Source of the DNA: JBLHKW01 sp047618565
GTDB lineage: Bacteria; Planctomycetota; UBA1135; GCA-002686595
Reading direction: 5' to 3'
DNA: 13,145 nucleotides
Assembly (NCBI GenBank): GCA_047618565.1
Contig: JBLHKW010000144.1
Coordinates: forward strand, 1 to 13,145
The notes under the pieces are model-generated. The model had not been told where the DNA came from. It worked only from the letters and a program-made list of their open reading frames with translations, and did not search any database. The position numbers and the translations under genes are program-made. Positions 1 through 6,704 of this stretch are shown here, one piece after another. Each line of letters opens with the position of its first letter. The stretch's first letter is position 1.

Positions 1-1038
1 ATCGATGTCGTCTGCCAGGAGATCGTTCCGGTCCAGGCCGACGTGATCATCCAGCGCCTGACGCCGGCCACCAACGGTGCGGGTCTTCTGGGAGCTGTAC
101 TGGATGCGGACATCCTCGACCGTGAGAGCAGCCCGCCGGCCGGCGTGAGCGGGATCTCCAAGACGCTGCAGCCCATCGAGGGCGGCCCGATGCGGGTGGC
201 GCGCTTTGGCTGGAAGGCCGACGTCGCAACCACCTTTACCTTCTCGGCCGACGCGGCGCTGAACGAGATGGGACTCACCAGTACGTTTTTCCCGGTAGAC
301 AACGCACCCAACGGTGACACGGTCCTGCGCGACCAGTGTGACAACGTCGCCGATCCGGAGGACCTGCCCGACGGCATGGGCTTCACGAAAATCGATCGCT
401 TCACCGACTTTCAGCGCTTCCTGGCCCAGCCGCCCCAGACGCCGAAAGTCGGCATGGCGGGCGAGGCTGTCTTCGATTCCATCGGTTGCGCGGCGTGCCA
501 CGTCTCGAGCGCGTACACCACCGGCGCCGTCGCGGAAGCGGCGCTCTCCGGCGTCGACATCAAGCCCTACAGCGACTTCCTGATTCACGACATGGGCTCG
601 CTGGGTGACGGGATTGTCTCCGGTGCCGCGACGGAGACCGAGATGATGACGCGCGCCCTGTGGGGGCTCAGGTTCCGTTCCAGCATGCTCCACGATGGTC
701 GTGCGACCGGGGGGACCTTTGACCAGAACGTCCGTTCCACCATCAGCAGTCACGACGGTGAGGCACTGGCCTCGAGCGTCGCGTTCGCTGCCCTGACGGC
801 TCCGGAGCAGGACCAGCTGGTCGCATTCCTTGAGTCGCTCGGGCAGTCGGAGTTCGACTGGGAAGGGGACAACGACGTCGACGAGTTCGACTGGTTCTTC
901 ATGGAGCCTGAGCTCACGGGGCCCATCGGTGCGCTCACCCCGGACGACCGTGTGAGCGTCGGCGACATCGACGTGGACGGCGACTTCGACCTGGCTGACT
1001 TCGCCTCGATGCAGCGCGCCTTCTCCGGCACGCTCTAG
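1..1038 (+). CDS. Di-haem oxidoreductase (DUF1111 family) with C-terminal dockerin-like repeats, 5'-truncated
   Basis: The reading frame is open from base 1, so the start lies upstream of the window; the GTG at 43 is an internal valine codon. The visible 345 residues match the C-terminal half of the DUF1111 di-haem oxidoreductase family. There is a block around RFGWKADVATTFTFSADAA (about 199-255), a c-type haem site CAACH at 487-501, and the family signature LWGLRFRSSMLHDGRA followed by ISSHDGEA at about 658-765. The family normally carries two CxxCH haems; only one is visible, and the other is expected in the missing N-terminal half. Haem attachment implies export to the periplasm. After the enzyme domain come two EF-hand-like Asp-rich loops (856-891 and 964-1002), resembling the dockerin type I repeats often found at the C-termini of planctomycete exported proteins. 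The substrate is unknown; the label thiol oxidoreductase used for this family is not proven. The TAG stop lies inside a CTAG that borders the adjacent fold-back element. Confidence 0.9.
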   Translation: MDVVCQEIVPVQADVIIQRLTPATNGAGLLGAVLDADILDRESSPPAGVSGISKTLQPIEGGPMRVARFGWKADVATTFTFSADAALNEMGLTSTFFPVDNAPNGDTVLRDQCDNVADPEDLPDGMGFTKIDRFTDFQRFLAQPPQTPKVGMAGEAVFDSIGCAACHVSSAYTTGAVAEAALSGVDIKPYSDFLIHDMGSLGDGIVSGAATETEMMTRALWGLRFRSSMLHDGRATGGTFDQNVRSTISSHDGEALASSVAFAALTAPEQDQLVAFLESLGQSEFDWEGDNDVDEFDWFFMEPELTGPIGALTPDDRVSVGDIDVDGDFDLADFASMQRAFSGTL

Positions 1039-1313
1039 CCCGAATAATTCATGAAGACGCGGCCCAAACGCGACGACCGGCCGGCTTCGCCGTCCTTTCG
1101 GCTTCTGGCGGCACTTCTCGCGCGTTGGCATCCTCGACGACCCGTAAGGGTCGCCTCTCCGCTATCGGACGATCCGCAGGATCGTCCGTACGGGTTTGCC
1201 TCGGGCTGCGCCCTCCGCAATTCCCGAACGCGGCCCCGTGGGGCCAACGCGCGAGAAGCACCACCAGAAGCCGAATCGACGCGTTTTGGCTCGCGCTTCA
1301 TGAATTATCTGGG
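1039..1313. mobile_element. Fold-back (MITE-like) element A, 275 bp, non-coding
   Basis: Terminal inverted repeats: CCCGAATAATTCATGAAG at 1039-1056 and, read on the other strand from 1313 to 1296, CCCAGATAATTCATGAAG (16 of 18 identical). A second inverted pair lies further in, 1097-1128 with 1244-1275 (29 of 32 identical), centred on TTCTCGCGCGTTGG. A perfect 10-bp stem with a 3-nt loop (1166-1175 GCA 1179-1188) sits within a base of the midpoint (1176). Smaller hairpins lie at 1138-1153 (stem 6), 1203-1213 (stem 4) and 1232-1245 (stem 6). The element is flanked by CTAG on both sides (1035-1038, 1314-1317). The AT-rich tips contain the palindrome TTCATGAA, out of character with the GC-rich surroundings. 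Small open frames inside it on both strands are mirror images of the same repeat and are not taken as genes. No transposase is present. The mobile nature is inferred from structure; a static repeated intergenic element is the alternative. Confidence 0.65.
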
Positions 1314-1317
1314 CTAG

Positions 1318-1474
1318 CAGCCCGTGGTGAAAGTCACGACGCGCTCAAATCCGCCAGGCTCCGCCCTGGCGGCGTTGCGCTTCCTCCGAGTATCCATGAA
1401 TACGCGTCGTCAGCGCGCCTTGCCAGATCGAATCCTGACGGCTTCGAGCCCGCCGTGACTTTCACCACGGGCTG
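1318..1474. mobile_element. Fold-back (MITE-like) element B, 157 bp, non-coding
   Basis: The ends form a perfect inverted repeat: 1314-1338 pairs with 1454-1478 over 25 bases when the flanking CTAG is included. The end motif reads CAGCCCGTGGTGAAAGTC from 1318, and its reverse complement ends at 1474. Pairing continues imperfectly inwards to about 1372 and 1420, so the whole element folds back on itself; a short GTAT/ATAC pair (1390-1393 with 1400-1403) marks the dyad axis near 1396. Within the left arm a separate perfect 8-bp hairpin, CCGCCAGG/CCTGGCGG with a 6-nt loop, lies at 1351-1372. CTAG borders both ends (1314-1317, 1475-1478), the first shared with element A. There is no coding capacity. 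The tip sequence is unrelated to that of element A, so the two would belong to different families with the same target choice. The mobile interpretation is inferred. Confidence 0.65.
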
Positions 1475-1478
1475 CTAG

Positions 1479-1649
1479 CAGGCCTTCCACCACGATCAAG
1501 CTCGGGTCCACTCTCAGGGGTGAATCAGGCCGGAGCGTGGGTCCGCGCGGGACCTTCAATGCACCCCTCCGAGCCATCGACGTGGTCGGGGGGGTGTTGT
1601 TTGTTGTCTCCCGTACTGACTATGCAGCTCGTGGCAGTAGCATGCGCCC
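1479..1649. promoter_or_regulatory. Intergenic region upstream of thiL with weak promoter-like sequence
   Basis: This 171-bp stretch has no credible gene. A possible -35 TTGTTT (1597-1602) and -10 TATGCA (1621-1626), 18 bases apart, would start transcription about 15-20 bases before the thiL ATG; each matches only about three of six consensus positions. A small hairpin GGTCC/GGACC (1540-1554) lies upstream. The promoter is a guess from position; the gap before a new operon makes some promoter here likely. Confidence 0.25.
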
Positions 1650-2564
1650 ATGGCTTGGAGTGAGGATCGTCTTCACCGCTGGTTGAGCGGGCGCACCCGA
1701 CCCGACGTCCTTGCGGGCCCGCTCGGAGGCGATGCGGCCGTGCTTCGGCGTGGCCGCGGTCGGACCGTCGTGTGTGTGGACCAGACCATCGAGGGGGTCC
1801 ATTTCGAATCCGAACTGCCCGCCCGGCGGGTCGGTACGAAGGCCGCTTCGCGGGCCCTCTCGGACCTGGCGGCGACCGCAGCCCGCCCGCGGGCGCTGCT
1901 GGTGTCCCTCAGCGCACCGCGCAGCACGCCCGAGGCCTGGATCCGGGCCGCGTTGCGCGGCGTGATGGTGACCGCTGAGCTGGAGGACGCAGCCCTGGTG
2001 GGAGGGGACCTGGCTTGCGCTCCCGGCCCGCGCGCACTGTCGGTCACCGCGATCGGAGAGGTGAGTGCTCGCCGTCGCGCGCCGGATCGCGGGCGCGCCC
2101 GTGCGGGGGATGTCGTGCTTCTGACCGGAGCCGTCGGCGGCAGCTTGCTCGGACGCCACCACCGTTTCCGTGCCCGCACGGTCGAGGGCCGTTGGCTTTT
2201 CGAGCGCGGGGCGACTGCGATGATGGACGTGTCCGATGGCCTGGCGTGGGACCTGCATCGGCTGGCGCGCGCATCGGGCGTCTGCGTCGAGCTGGACGAC
2301 GTGCCCGTGCACCGCGATGCGCGACGGATCGCGAAGCTGGACGGGCGCAGCGCGCGCTGGCACGCACTGCACGATGGCGAGGATCACGAGCTCATTGCGA
2401 CGGTCCCGCGCGCGCGCCTCGAGCGGCTCCTGGCCGAGGCCGGGCGCCGATGTCCGCAGCTGAGCGTGGTGGGGCGCGTTCGCGGGGGAAGTGGCCTGCA
2501 CATCCTCGAAGGCGATGAGTACCACACCTGGCGTGACGAGGGAGGCTGGCGTCATGGGGACTGA
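1650..2564 (+). CDS. thiL: Thiamine-monophosphate kinase ThiL
   Basis: 304 residues, within the usual 300-350 for ThiL, which phosphorylates thiamine monophosphate to thiamine diphosphate with ATP in the cytoplasm. The family blocks occur in order: LGGDAAVL (25-32), VDQTIEGVHF (43-52), KAASRALSDLAA (64-75), VGGDL (118-122), VVLLTGAVGGSLLG (about 153-167), MMDVSDGL (191-198) and DGEDHEL (242-248). These supply the Asp and Glu residues used for metal and nucleotide binding in the PurM-like fold. One deviation is GGD at 26-28, where the family usually reads GDD. ATG at 1650 is the only sensible start because an in-frame TAG lies at 1638-1640; no clear Shine-Dalgarno precedes it. It is the first gene of a likely operon, and its last 11 bases overlap tsaE. 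No other thiamine genes are visible here. Confidence 0.92.
   Translation: MAWSEDRLHRWLSGRTRPDVLAGPLGGDAAVLRRGRGRTVVCVDQTIEGVHFESELPARRVGTKAASRALSDLAATAARPRALLVSLSAPRSTPEAWIRAALRGVMVTAELEDAALVGGDLACAPGPRALSVTAIGEVSARRRAPDRGRARAGDVVLLTGAVGGSLLGRHHRFRARTVEGRWLFERGATAMMDVSDGLAWDLHRLARASGVCVELDDVPVHRDARRIAKLDGRSARWHALHDGEDHELIATVPRARLERLLAEAGRRCPQLSVVGRVRGGSGLHILEGDEYHTWRDEGGWRHGD
2538..2545 (+). promoter_or_regulatory. Ribosome binding site deciding the tsaE start
   Basis: GAGGGAGG lies inside the 3' end of thiL and ends 8 bases before the ATG at 2554. The upstream in-frame ATG at 2491 has no such site and would add 21 residues with no counterpart in the family, so 2554 is preferred. Confidence 0.7.
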
Positions 2565-3114
2565 AACGCAGTTCGAGCGTCGTCTTCGGTCGTGCTCGGC
2601 GGAGGCCACAGAGCGCCTGGGCGCTGCCATCGGGCAGGCTGCGAGCGCCGGTATGGTGATCGCGCTGAGTGGCGACCTCGGGGCCGGCAAGACCTGCTTT
2701 GTACGCGGTCTGGCTCGTGGTCTGGAGGTGGTGGACCCGGTCTCGAGTCCGACCTACACCCTGATGCACGCCTACGAGGGGCGGCTGCCGCTCTACCACT
2801 TCGATGCGTGGATGGAGGGTCGCGAGAAGGCGCTCTTTCTCGACGGGGGCGACGACTGGCTCCACGCTGGGGGGGTGGCGGTGATCGAGTGGGCCGAGCG
2901 GGTGGCCGACTGGTTGCCGGAACCGCGGCTGGAGATCGAACTGACGCACCTGGGGCAGAGCGAGCGCGGTCTCAGGCTGCGGGTCCATCCAGGGGGGCTC
3001 GCAGGCGGGATGCTAGGGGAGCTGGTGGCGGGGCTTGAGCTGTCGGAGGGCCTGCTGGAGCAGGCGAATCCTGGCTCGATTCCCCGAGAAAAGGGTGAAC
3101 CGGAAGCCGGATGA
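2554..3114 (+). CDS. tsaE: tRNA threonylcarbamoyladenosine biosynthesis ATPase TsaE
   Basis: 186 residues. TsaE is the small P-loop ATPase that works with TsaB and TsaD to make t6A at position 37 of ANN-decoding tRNAs, in the cytoplasm. Seen: Walker A GDLGAGKT (40-47), the family block SSPTYTLMHAYEG (64-76) followed by LPLYHFDAW (78-86), and VIEWAERV (110-117) with the conserved Glu-Trp, then WLPE. The typical protein is about 150 residues; here about 35 residues follow the core, a Gly/Leu/Glu-rich tail that could be a lineage-specific extension. The start was chosen from the GAGGGAGG ribosome binding site. The gene overlaps thiL by 11 bp and ends 16 bp before the preferred start of the sigma factor gene, which supports one transcript. 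TsaB, TsaC and TsaD are not in the window. Confidence 0.93.
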   Translation: MGTETQFERRLRSCSAEATERLGAAIGQAASAGMVIALSGDLGAGKTCFVRGLARGLEVVDPVSSPTYTLMHAYEGRLPLYHFDAWMEGREKALFLDGGDDWLHAGGVAVIEWAERVADWLPEPRLEIELTHLGQSERGLRLRVHPGGLAGGMLGELVAGLELSEGLLEQANPGSIPREKGEPEAG

Positions 3115-3121
3115 CCCGTTT

Positions 3122-3126
3122 GGAGG
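3122..3126 (+). promoter_or_regulatory. Ribosome binding site favouring a TTG start for the sigma factor
   Basis: GGAGG lies 4 bases before TTG 3131. The alternative in-frame GTG at 3095, inside tsaE, has only a poor adenine/guanine run next to it. The spacing to TTG is short, so the choice is moderate. Confidence 0.5.
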
Positions 3127-3130
3127 ACCG

Positions 3131-3769
3131 TTGAAAGAGCCTTCGGACGGCGAGCAGGATCCTCTGGCCGCACTCAGGGCCGGTCACCCGGGACCTTTCG
3201 AGGCTTTTGTCGTCTCGGAGACACCCAGGCTGATGGCCTTCTTTGCGCGCCTGGGAGCCTCGCAGGTGGAGGCCGAAGACCTGGTTCAGGAGCTGTTCCT
3301 CAAGTTGTTCCAGCAAGCCCAACACTACGAGCACCAAGGCCGCTTCGTTCCCTACGTCCTGCGCGTGGCGCGCAACGCGTGGATCGACCGCGTGCGCCGT
3401 CGAGCGGTGCGGGTCGACGAGGCGCGCCCGAGCGGCAGTGCACCCGCGCGGGAAGATGCGGACACGGAACTTGCCGAGAGCGACGTCGCCTGGGCCGCCA
3501 GCCGCGAAGCTGACCCGAGCGCGAGCGCCGCGCAACGTGAGCAGGTGGCCGCGCTGCGGCGCGCCTGGTGTGCGCTGCCCGAACACCATCGCCTCGTGTT
3601 TGAGCTGGGCGTTCTGCAGGAGCGTTCCTATCAGGAGATCGGGGAGCTGCTCGACGTCCCCGTCGGGACGGTCAAGTCGCGCATGTTCTATGCGTTGCGC
3701 AAGCTACGCGAACTCAGCAGCCAGGCTGACAGCGAGCTGCCGCTGCGTGGATCGGAGGGGCGCGCATGA
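3131..3769 (+). CDS. ECF-type RNA polymerase sigma factor (sigma-70 family)
   Basis: About 212 residues from TTG 3131. Region 2 covers roughly residues 23-95 and includes EAEDLVQELFLKLF (47-60) and the following FVPYVLRVARNAWIDRVRRRA, typical of core binding and -10 recognition. Region 4 covers about 141-195: LPEHHRLVFELGVLQERSYQ with EIGELLDVPVGTVKSRMFYA, the helix-turn-helix that reads the -35. Region 3 is absent; an acidic, low-complexity linker joins the two, so this is the two-domain ECF layout. It would direct RNA polymerase to a small regulon in response to a signal. Its stop overlaps the next gene by 4 bp (ATGA), the usual arrangement for a sigma factor and its membrane-bound regulator. 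A GTG start at 3095 would add 12 residues and overlap tsaE. Confidence 0.9.
   Translation: MKEPSDGEQDPLAALRAGHPGPFEAFVVSETPRLMAFFARLGASQVEAEDLVQELFLKLFQQAQHYEHQGRFVPYVLRVARNAWIDRVRRRAVRVDEARPSGSAPAREDADTELAESDVAWAASREADPSASAAQREQVAALRRAWCALPEHHRLVFELGVLQERSYQEIGELLDVPVGTVKSRMFYALRKLRELSSQADSELPLRGSEGRA
3754..3760 (+). promoter_or_regulatory. Ribosome binding site for the putative anti-sigma gene
   Basis: GGAGGGG ends 5 bases before ATG 3766 and lies inside the sigma factor gene, fixing the ATGA overlap as the start. Confidence 0.65.
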
Positions 3770-4926
3770 GCTCGAACGACGATCGGCGTGCCGCGCAGGA
3801 TGGCGCGCATGGCCGGGATCCCGAGCGCACGCTCGAGGAGCGCCTGCTGCACGGTCTACTTTCGAAGGCAGGCGGCGGGGAGCAAGCGGCGGACGACGAT
3901 GAGTGGTCGGAGCTCTGCGACGGGGCCGAGGCGCGGCAGGTGCTGCCGGAGCTCGAGGGTTTCCTTTCGACCTGTAAGGCGGCCCTCGTTCCCGAGCGCG
4001 CGCAGGGTGCGGACGGGCGGCTCGTGCGGCGCATTCTCGATCGCACGACCGGTGCGGCGGACGCGGACGTGGCGCGCGCGTCGACGGACCTGAGCTGGCG
4101 CGGCGACCTGCGCCTCGTGCGTGGTTTCCTGGCGGCGCGCTGGAAGGCGTCCTTCGTTCTGCGCGTGGCTGCCGCGAGCTTGATGTTGCACCTCGCCGCG
4201 TTGCCGCTGCTGGCCTACTTCGGTCTGACCTCCAGCTCGCCGGACTTCACCTTGACCTTCATTCCGCGCTTCGTTTCCGACTACGGTGACTCCCAGGAGC
4301 CCGAACACGAGGTTGCGGCCGAGGAGATGGACGAGTTCCCCGAGGTGCGCGACCTTCCGCATCAGGACGAACTGGGCATCCAGAACGCCTTGCAGTGGGC
4401 TCGCTTTCACCTGGGGAATGGTGAGTTCCCGGGCGCTGTCGGGAGCCTCGATGAGCGAGATGGGATCGCGGGCGTCGGCCGCGCGCTCGAACAACGCGGA
4501 TCTTACCTTCGCAGCGGGTCACCCGGGACGGGCCCTGGCGGCGCCAGCTGGGCGCTTGCGCATCGGGATCCTGTGGTCCGGGTGATCGCCGTCGAGCACC
4601 TGCTGGACCGCTACGTACTCGAGCGCGACCTGCCGGCCGGTCTGGGTGCCGGGTTGCGGGATTTGGGTAATGGGGCGGGCGCCCCTGTGCGCGCGCTGGA
4701 GCTGCGTACCCTGCTCAGGGCTCGATCCTATGGCTTGCTCGATAGTGCCCTCGTGGGGCGCCTGGAGGGCTTTCTGGAGGCTCTTCCGGAGGTGTTGGGG
4801 GCGTGGGATCCGCTGGCGCCAGGTGCGCCCGTGGATCGCGCCCACGTGCATGCGCTGGGGCAGGCCCTGGGCACGTCTCTGGGGACCGAGCCGACGGTCG
4901 CCATCTGGCTGCGCTGGCGCGAATAG
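3766..4926 (+). CDS. Single-pass membrane protein, putative anti-sigma factor
   Basis: 386 residues with no family that I recognise by motif. Residues 1-125 are hydrophilic and acidic at first (clusters such as ADDDEW), then basic. One strong membrane segment follows at about 130-155 (FVLRVAAASLMLHLAALPL and onwards), preceded by Arg/Lys. The remaining 230 residues would be outside the membrane. They begin acidic and become helical and Leu/Ala-rich, and parts such as DPVVRVIAVEHLLDRYVL look like HEAT-type repeats. The layout (cytoplasmic domain, one helix, large outer domain) and the 4-bp overlap with the ECF sigma gene suggest an anti-sigma factor that holds the sigma factor at the membrane. 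No zinc-type HxxxCxxC motif is present, so it would not be a ZAS anti-sigma. The function is inferred from context only. Confidence 0.75.
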   Translation: MSSNDDRRAAQDGAHGRDPERTLEERLLHGLLSKAGGGEQAADDDEWSELCDGAEARQVLPELEGFLSTCKAALVPERAQGADGRLVRRILDRTTGAADADVARASTDLSWRGDLRLVRGFLAARWKASFVLRVAAASLMLHLAALPLLAYFGLTSSSPDFTLTFIPRFVSDYGDSQEPEHEVAAEEMDEFPEVRDLPHQDELGIQNALQWARFHLGNGEFPGAVGSLDERDGIAGVGRALEQRGSYLRSGSPGTGPGGASWALAHRDPVVRVIAVEHLLDRYVLERDLPAGLGAGLRDLGNGAGAPVRALELRTLLRARSYGLLDSALVGRLEGFLEALPEVLGAWDPLAPGAPVDRAHVHALGQALGTSLGTEPTVAIWLRWRE

Positions 4927-5087
4927 TCGTCGCCGCACTGCGCACTCCAGGGTCGTGCGGTTTCGCCCTCCATGGGGTGCGCGCGCGCTCCTGCCACCCA
5001 TTCTCCGGGCCGGTCCACCGCCTCCCCTTGCGAGCTGGACTCGCCGCAGTGGTCCCGGGCTTCCAAGTCCTCTATCCTCTCCGCCCC
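4927..5087. other. Intergenic gap with a weak terminator-like hairpin and a possible leaderless promoter
   Basis: A 6-bp stem CCGCAC/GTGCGG (4933-4938 with 4955-4960, 16-nt loop) is followed by TTTC and could weakly terminate the upstream operon. Further on, TATCCT (5073-5078) lies 9 bases before the ATG at 5088, the spacing seen in leaderless bacterial transcripts, and no Shine-Dalgarno precedes that ATG. Both readings are tentative. Confidence 0.25.
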
Positions 5088-6704
5088 ATGATCTCTGCCA
5101 GCGCCGGTCGCGCCCTTTCGGGGCCCTCGTTCCTCGCCCTCTTCGCCATGCTCTCTGCGACTTCGGTCGCCGCCCAGGACGAAGCTGTCCCGTCCACCAC
5201 GGATCCGACTGCCACGGACCCGGCTGCCATGGAGCACCTCGCGGGGCCCCAGTCGCTGGCGCTGAGCCTCGAAGACGCTGTGTTGCTCGCCATCGAGAGC
5301 AACATCGAGTACCAGATTGCGGAGGTGCAAACCGACATCGCCGAGTTCGACATGCTCGGCAGCTGGGGAGCCTTCGACTGGACCTTCGACGCGTCCGCCG
5401 GAATCATCGACTCGGAGTTCGAAACCGGCCCCAACCCCCAGAACCCGGCGTTGCCCGGGGGCTTCGTGATCGACGCGGACCTGCAGCCCACGGTCGGGAT
5501 GGACTTCACCAAGCCCCTGACGTCCGGCGGTAGCTTCGCCCTGAATTTCGACTCGGTTCTGGGCGCCGATGCGCGCACCACTTCGAGGGATGATCCGACG
5601 GTGTCCTCGCTGACCGAGGGCGTGACGACCGACACCCTGCGCCTGTCCTACGTGCAGCCCCTGCGCCGCGGCGCGTGGAGCGGATACGCCACATCGACCC
5701 AGCGCGAAGCCGAGGTCAACTTCAGGAGGCAGATCGAGGTACGCCGTGCCGCGCGCCAGAGCCTGCTGTTCGACGTCCACCACGGTTACTGGAACCTGGT
5801 GTCGGCCATCGCCCAGCGCGGCGTGGCCCAGTCGTCCCTGGACCTGGGCCTGGAGCAGCTCGAGCAGAACCGCAGGCGGCTCGAAGCGGGAGTTGGCACG
5901 GCGGTTGATGTGTTGCAGGCGCAGGCCACGGTGGCCTCGCGTACGGAGGCCGAATTGCAACGAGATAACGACGTGCAGCAGGCGATGGACAGCCTCAAGG
6001 CGCTCCTCTTCGGAGGACCGGAGGAGGAACTATGGAACACGCGTCTCGATCCGACCTCGACCCTTCCGGAGGGCGAGCTGTCGATCGAATGGCTCGAGGA
6101 TTGGGCCACCGCGCTCGGTGTCGCCCTGAATGAGCGCTCGGACCTGCGCCAGCAGCGGTTGCAAGTGGACGCCGCGCGCCTGCGTCACGGGCGTTCGGTG
6201 TCGGAGCGGCTGGCGGCGGTCGATCTGGACCTGAGCATCAGCAGTCGTAACGTCGACACCAGCGACGCAAGCGCCCTGGTGGATGCCGCGTCGTTCGAGT
6301 TCTCGAACTTCTCTGCGACCCTCAATTACAACATGCCGATCGGCAACCGGACGGCGAACAACGCCGAGCGCGCGGCGCGTGCCGACGTGCGCGCCTCGTT
6401 GCTGACCTACGACCAGCTGGAGATCGCTGCCCTGGCGGAGGTGCGCGCCGCGGTGCGTGCGGTCAGGTTCCAGGTGGAGGCCGTTCGCGCCGCCGTGCAG
6501 AGCCTGGAGCTTGCTCGACGTCAGCTCGAGGCAGAACAGGCGCGCTACGAAGCCGATCTCTCCACCACGTTCCAGGTGCTCGAATTCCAGCAATCGCTGG
6601 TCGAGGCGCTCTCGAGCGAACGGCTCGCGCGCGCGGAGTTCGTGAAGGCCAGGGTCAGCCTCGAGAACGCACGCGGCACCCTGGATCATGGAGACTCCCG
6701 TTGA
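5088..6704 (+). CDS. TolC-family outer-membrane efflux protein (OEP)
   Basis: 538 residues. ATG 5088 was chosen because it begins a classic signal peptide: hydrophobic core SFLALFAMLSATSV and predicted cleavage after VAA (residue 29). The frame is open far upstream but without a sensible start. The OEP domain occurs as two related halves, as in TolC. The first starts at about residue 58 with ALSLEDAVLLAIESNIEYQI and includes FDWTFDA; after a strand region and the block YVQPLRRGAW, long coiled helices follow (QSLLFDVHHGYWNLVSAIA, then LEAGVGTAVDVLQAQA). The second half is in the last 180 residues. Such proteins form trimeric channels through the outer membrane for type I secretion or RND/ABC efflux. 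No membrane-fusion protein or inner-membrane pump is visible nearby, so the partner is unknown. The next gene overlaps by 4 bp. The presence of an OEP implies a Gram-negative envelope. Confidence 0.9.
   Translation: MISASAGRALSGPSFLALFAMLSATSVAAQDEAVPSTTDPTATDPAAMEHLAGPQSLALSLEDAVLLAIESNIEYQIAEVQTDIAEFDMLGSWGAFDWTFDASAGIIDSEFETGPNPQNPALPGGFVIDADLQPTVGMDFTKPLTSGGSFALNFDSVLGADARTTSRDDPTVSSLTEGVTTDTLRLSYVQPLRRGAWSGYATSTQREAEVNFRRQIEVRRAARQSLLFDVHHGYWNLVSAIAQRGVAQSSLDLGLEQLEQNRRRLEAGVGTAVDVLQAQATVASRTEAELQRDNDVQQAMDSLKALLFGGPEEELWNTRLDPTSTLPEGELSIEWLEDWATALGVALNERSDLRQQRLQVDAARLRHGRSVSERLAAVDLDLSISSRNVDTSDASALVDAASFEFSNFSATLNYNMPIGNRTANNAERAARADVRASLLTYDQLEIAALAEVRAAVRAVRFQVEAVRAAVQSLELARRQLEAEQARYEADLSTTFQVLEFQQSLVEALSSERLARAEFVKARVSLENARGTLDHGDSR

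Larger units (their letters stand above)
1035..1478. repeat. Three CTAG copies bordering elements A and B (putative target-site duplications)
   Basis: CTAG occurs at 1035-1038, 1314-1317 and 1475-1478, exactly at the outer ends and at the junction of the two inverted-repeat elements. One insertion with a 4-bp duplication gives two copies, and a second insertion into either copy gives three, which is what is seen. The first copy supplies the TAG stop codon of the oxidoreductase gene. Because CTAG is itself a palindrome, part of its match to the inverted repeats is trivial; the support comes from all three boundaries coinciding. Confidence 0.6.

Noticed and set aside
1051..1317. 88-codon frames on both strands of element A (1051-1317 + and 1035-1301 -)
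   Set aside because: The two products resemble each other because they are read from the two arms of the same inverted repeat; they show no domain or ribosome binding site.
1351..1372. Rho-independent terminator
   Set aside because: The 8-bp hairpin CCGCCAGG/CCTGGCGG is strong but no T-run follows it; it is better explained as part of element B.
1125..1478. 117-codon frame crossing elements A and B
   Set aside because: It spans two independent repeats and ends in the terminal repeat of B; not credible as a protein.
1035..1478. CRISPR array or phage attachment site
   Set aside because: The repeats are inverted and of two different kinds, with no regular spacers, no cas genes, and no tRNA or integrase nearby.
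4728..5960. 410-codon open frame on the - strand
   Set aside because: It spans the end of one real gene, an intergenic gap and the start of another; composition and position mark it as an antisense artefact.
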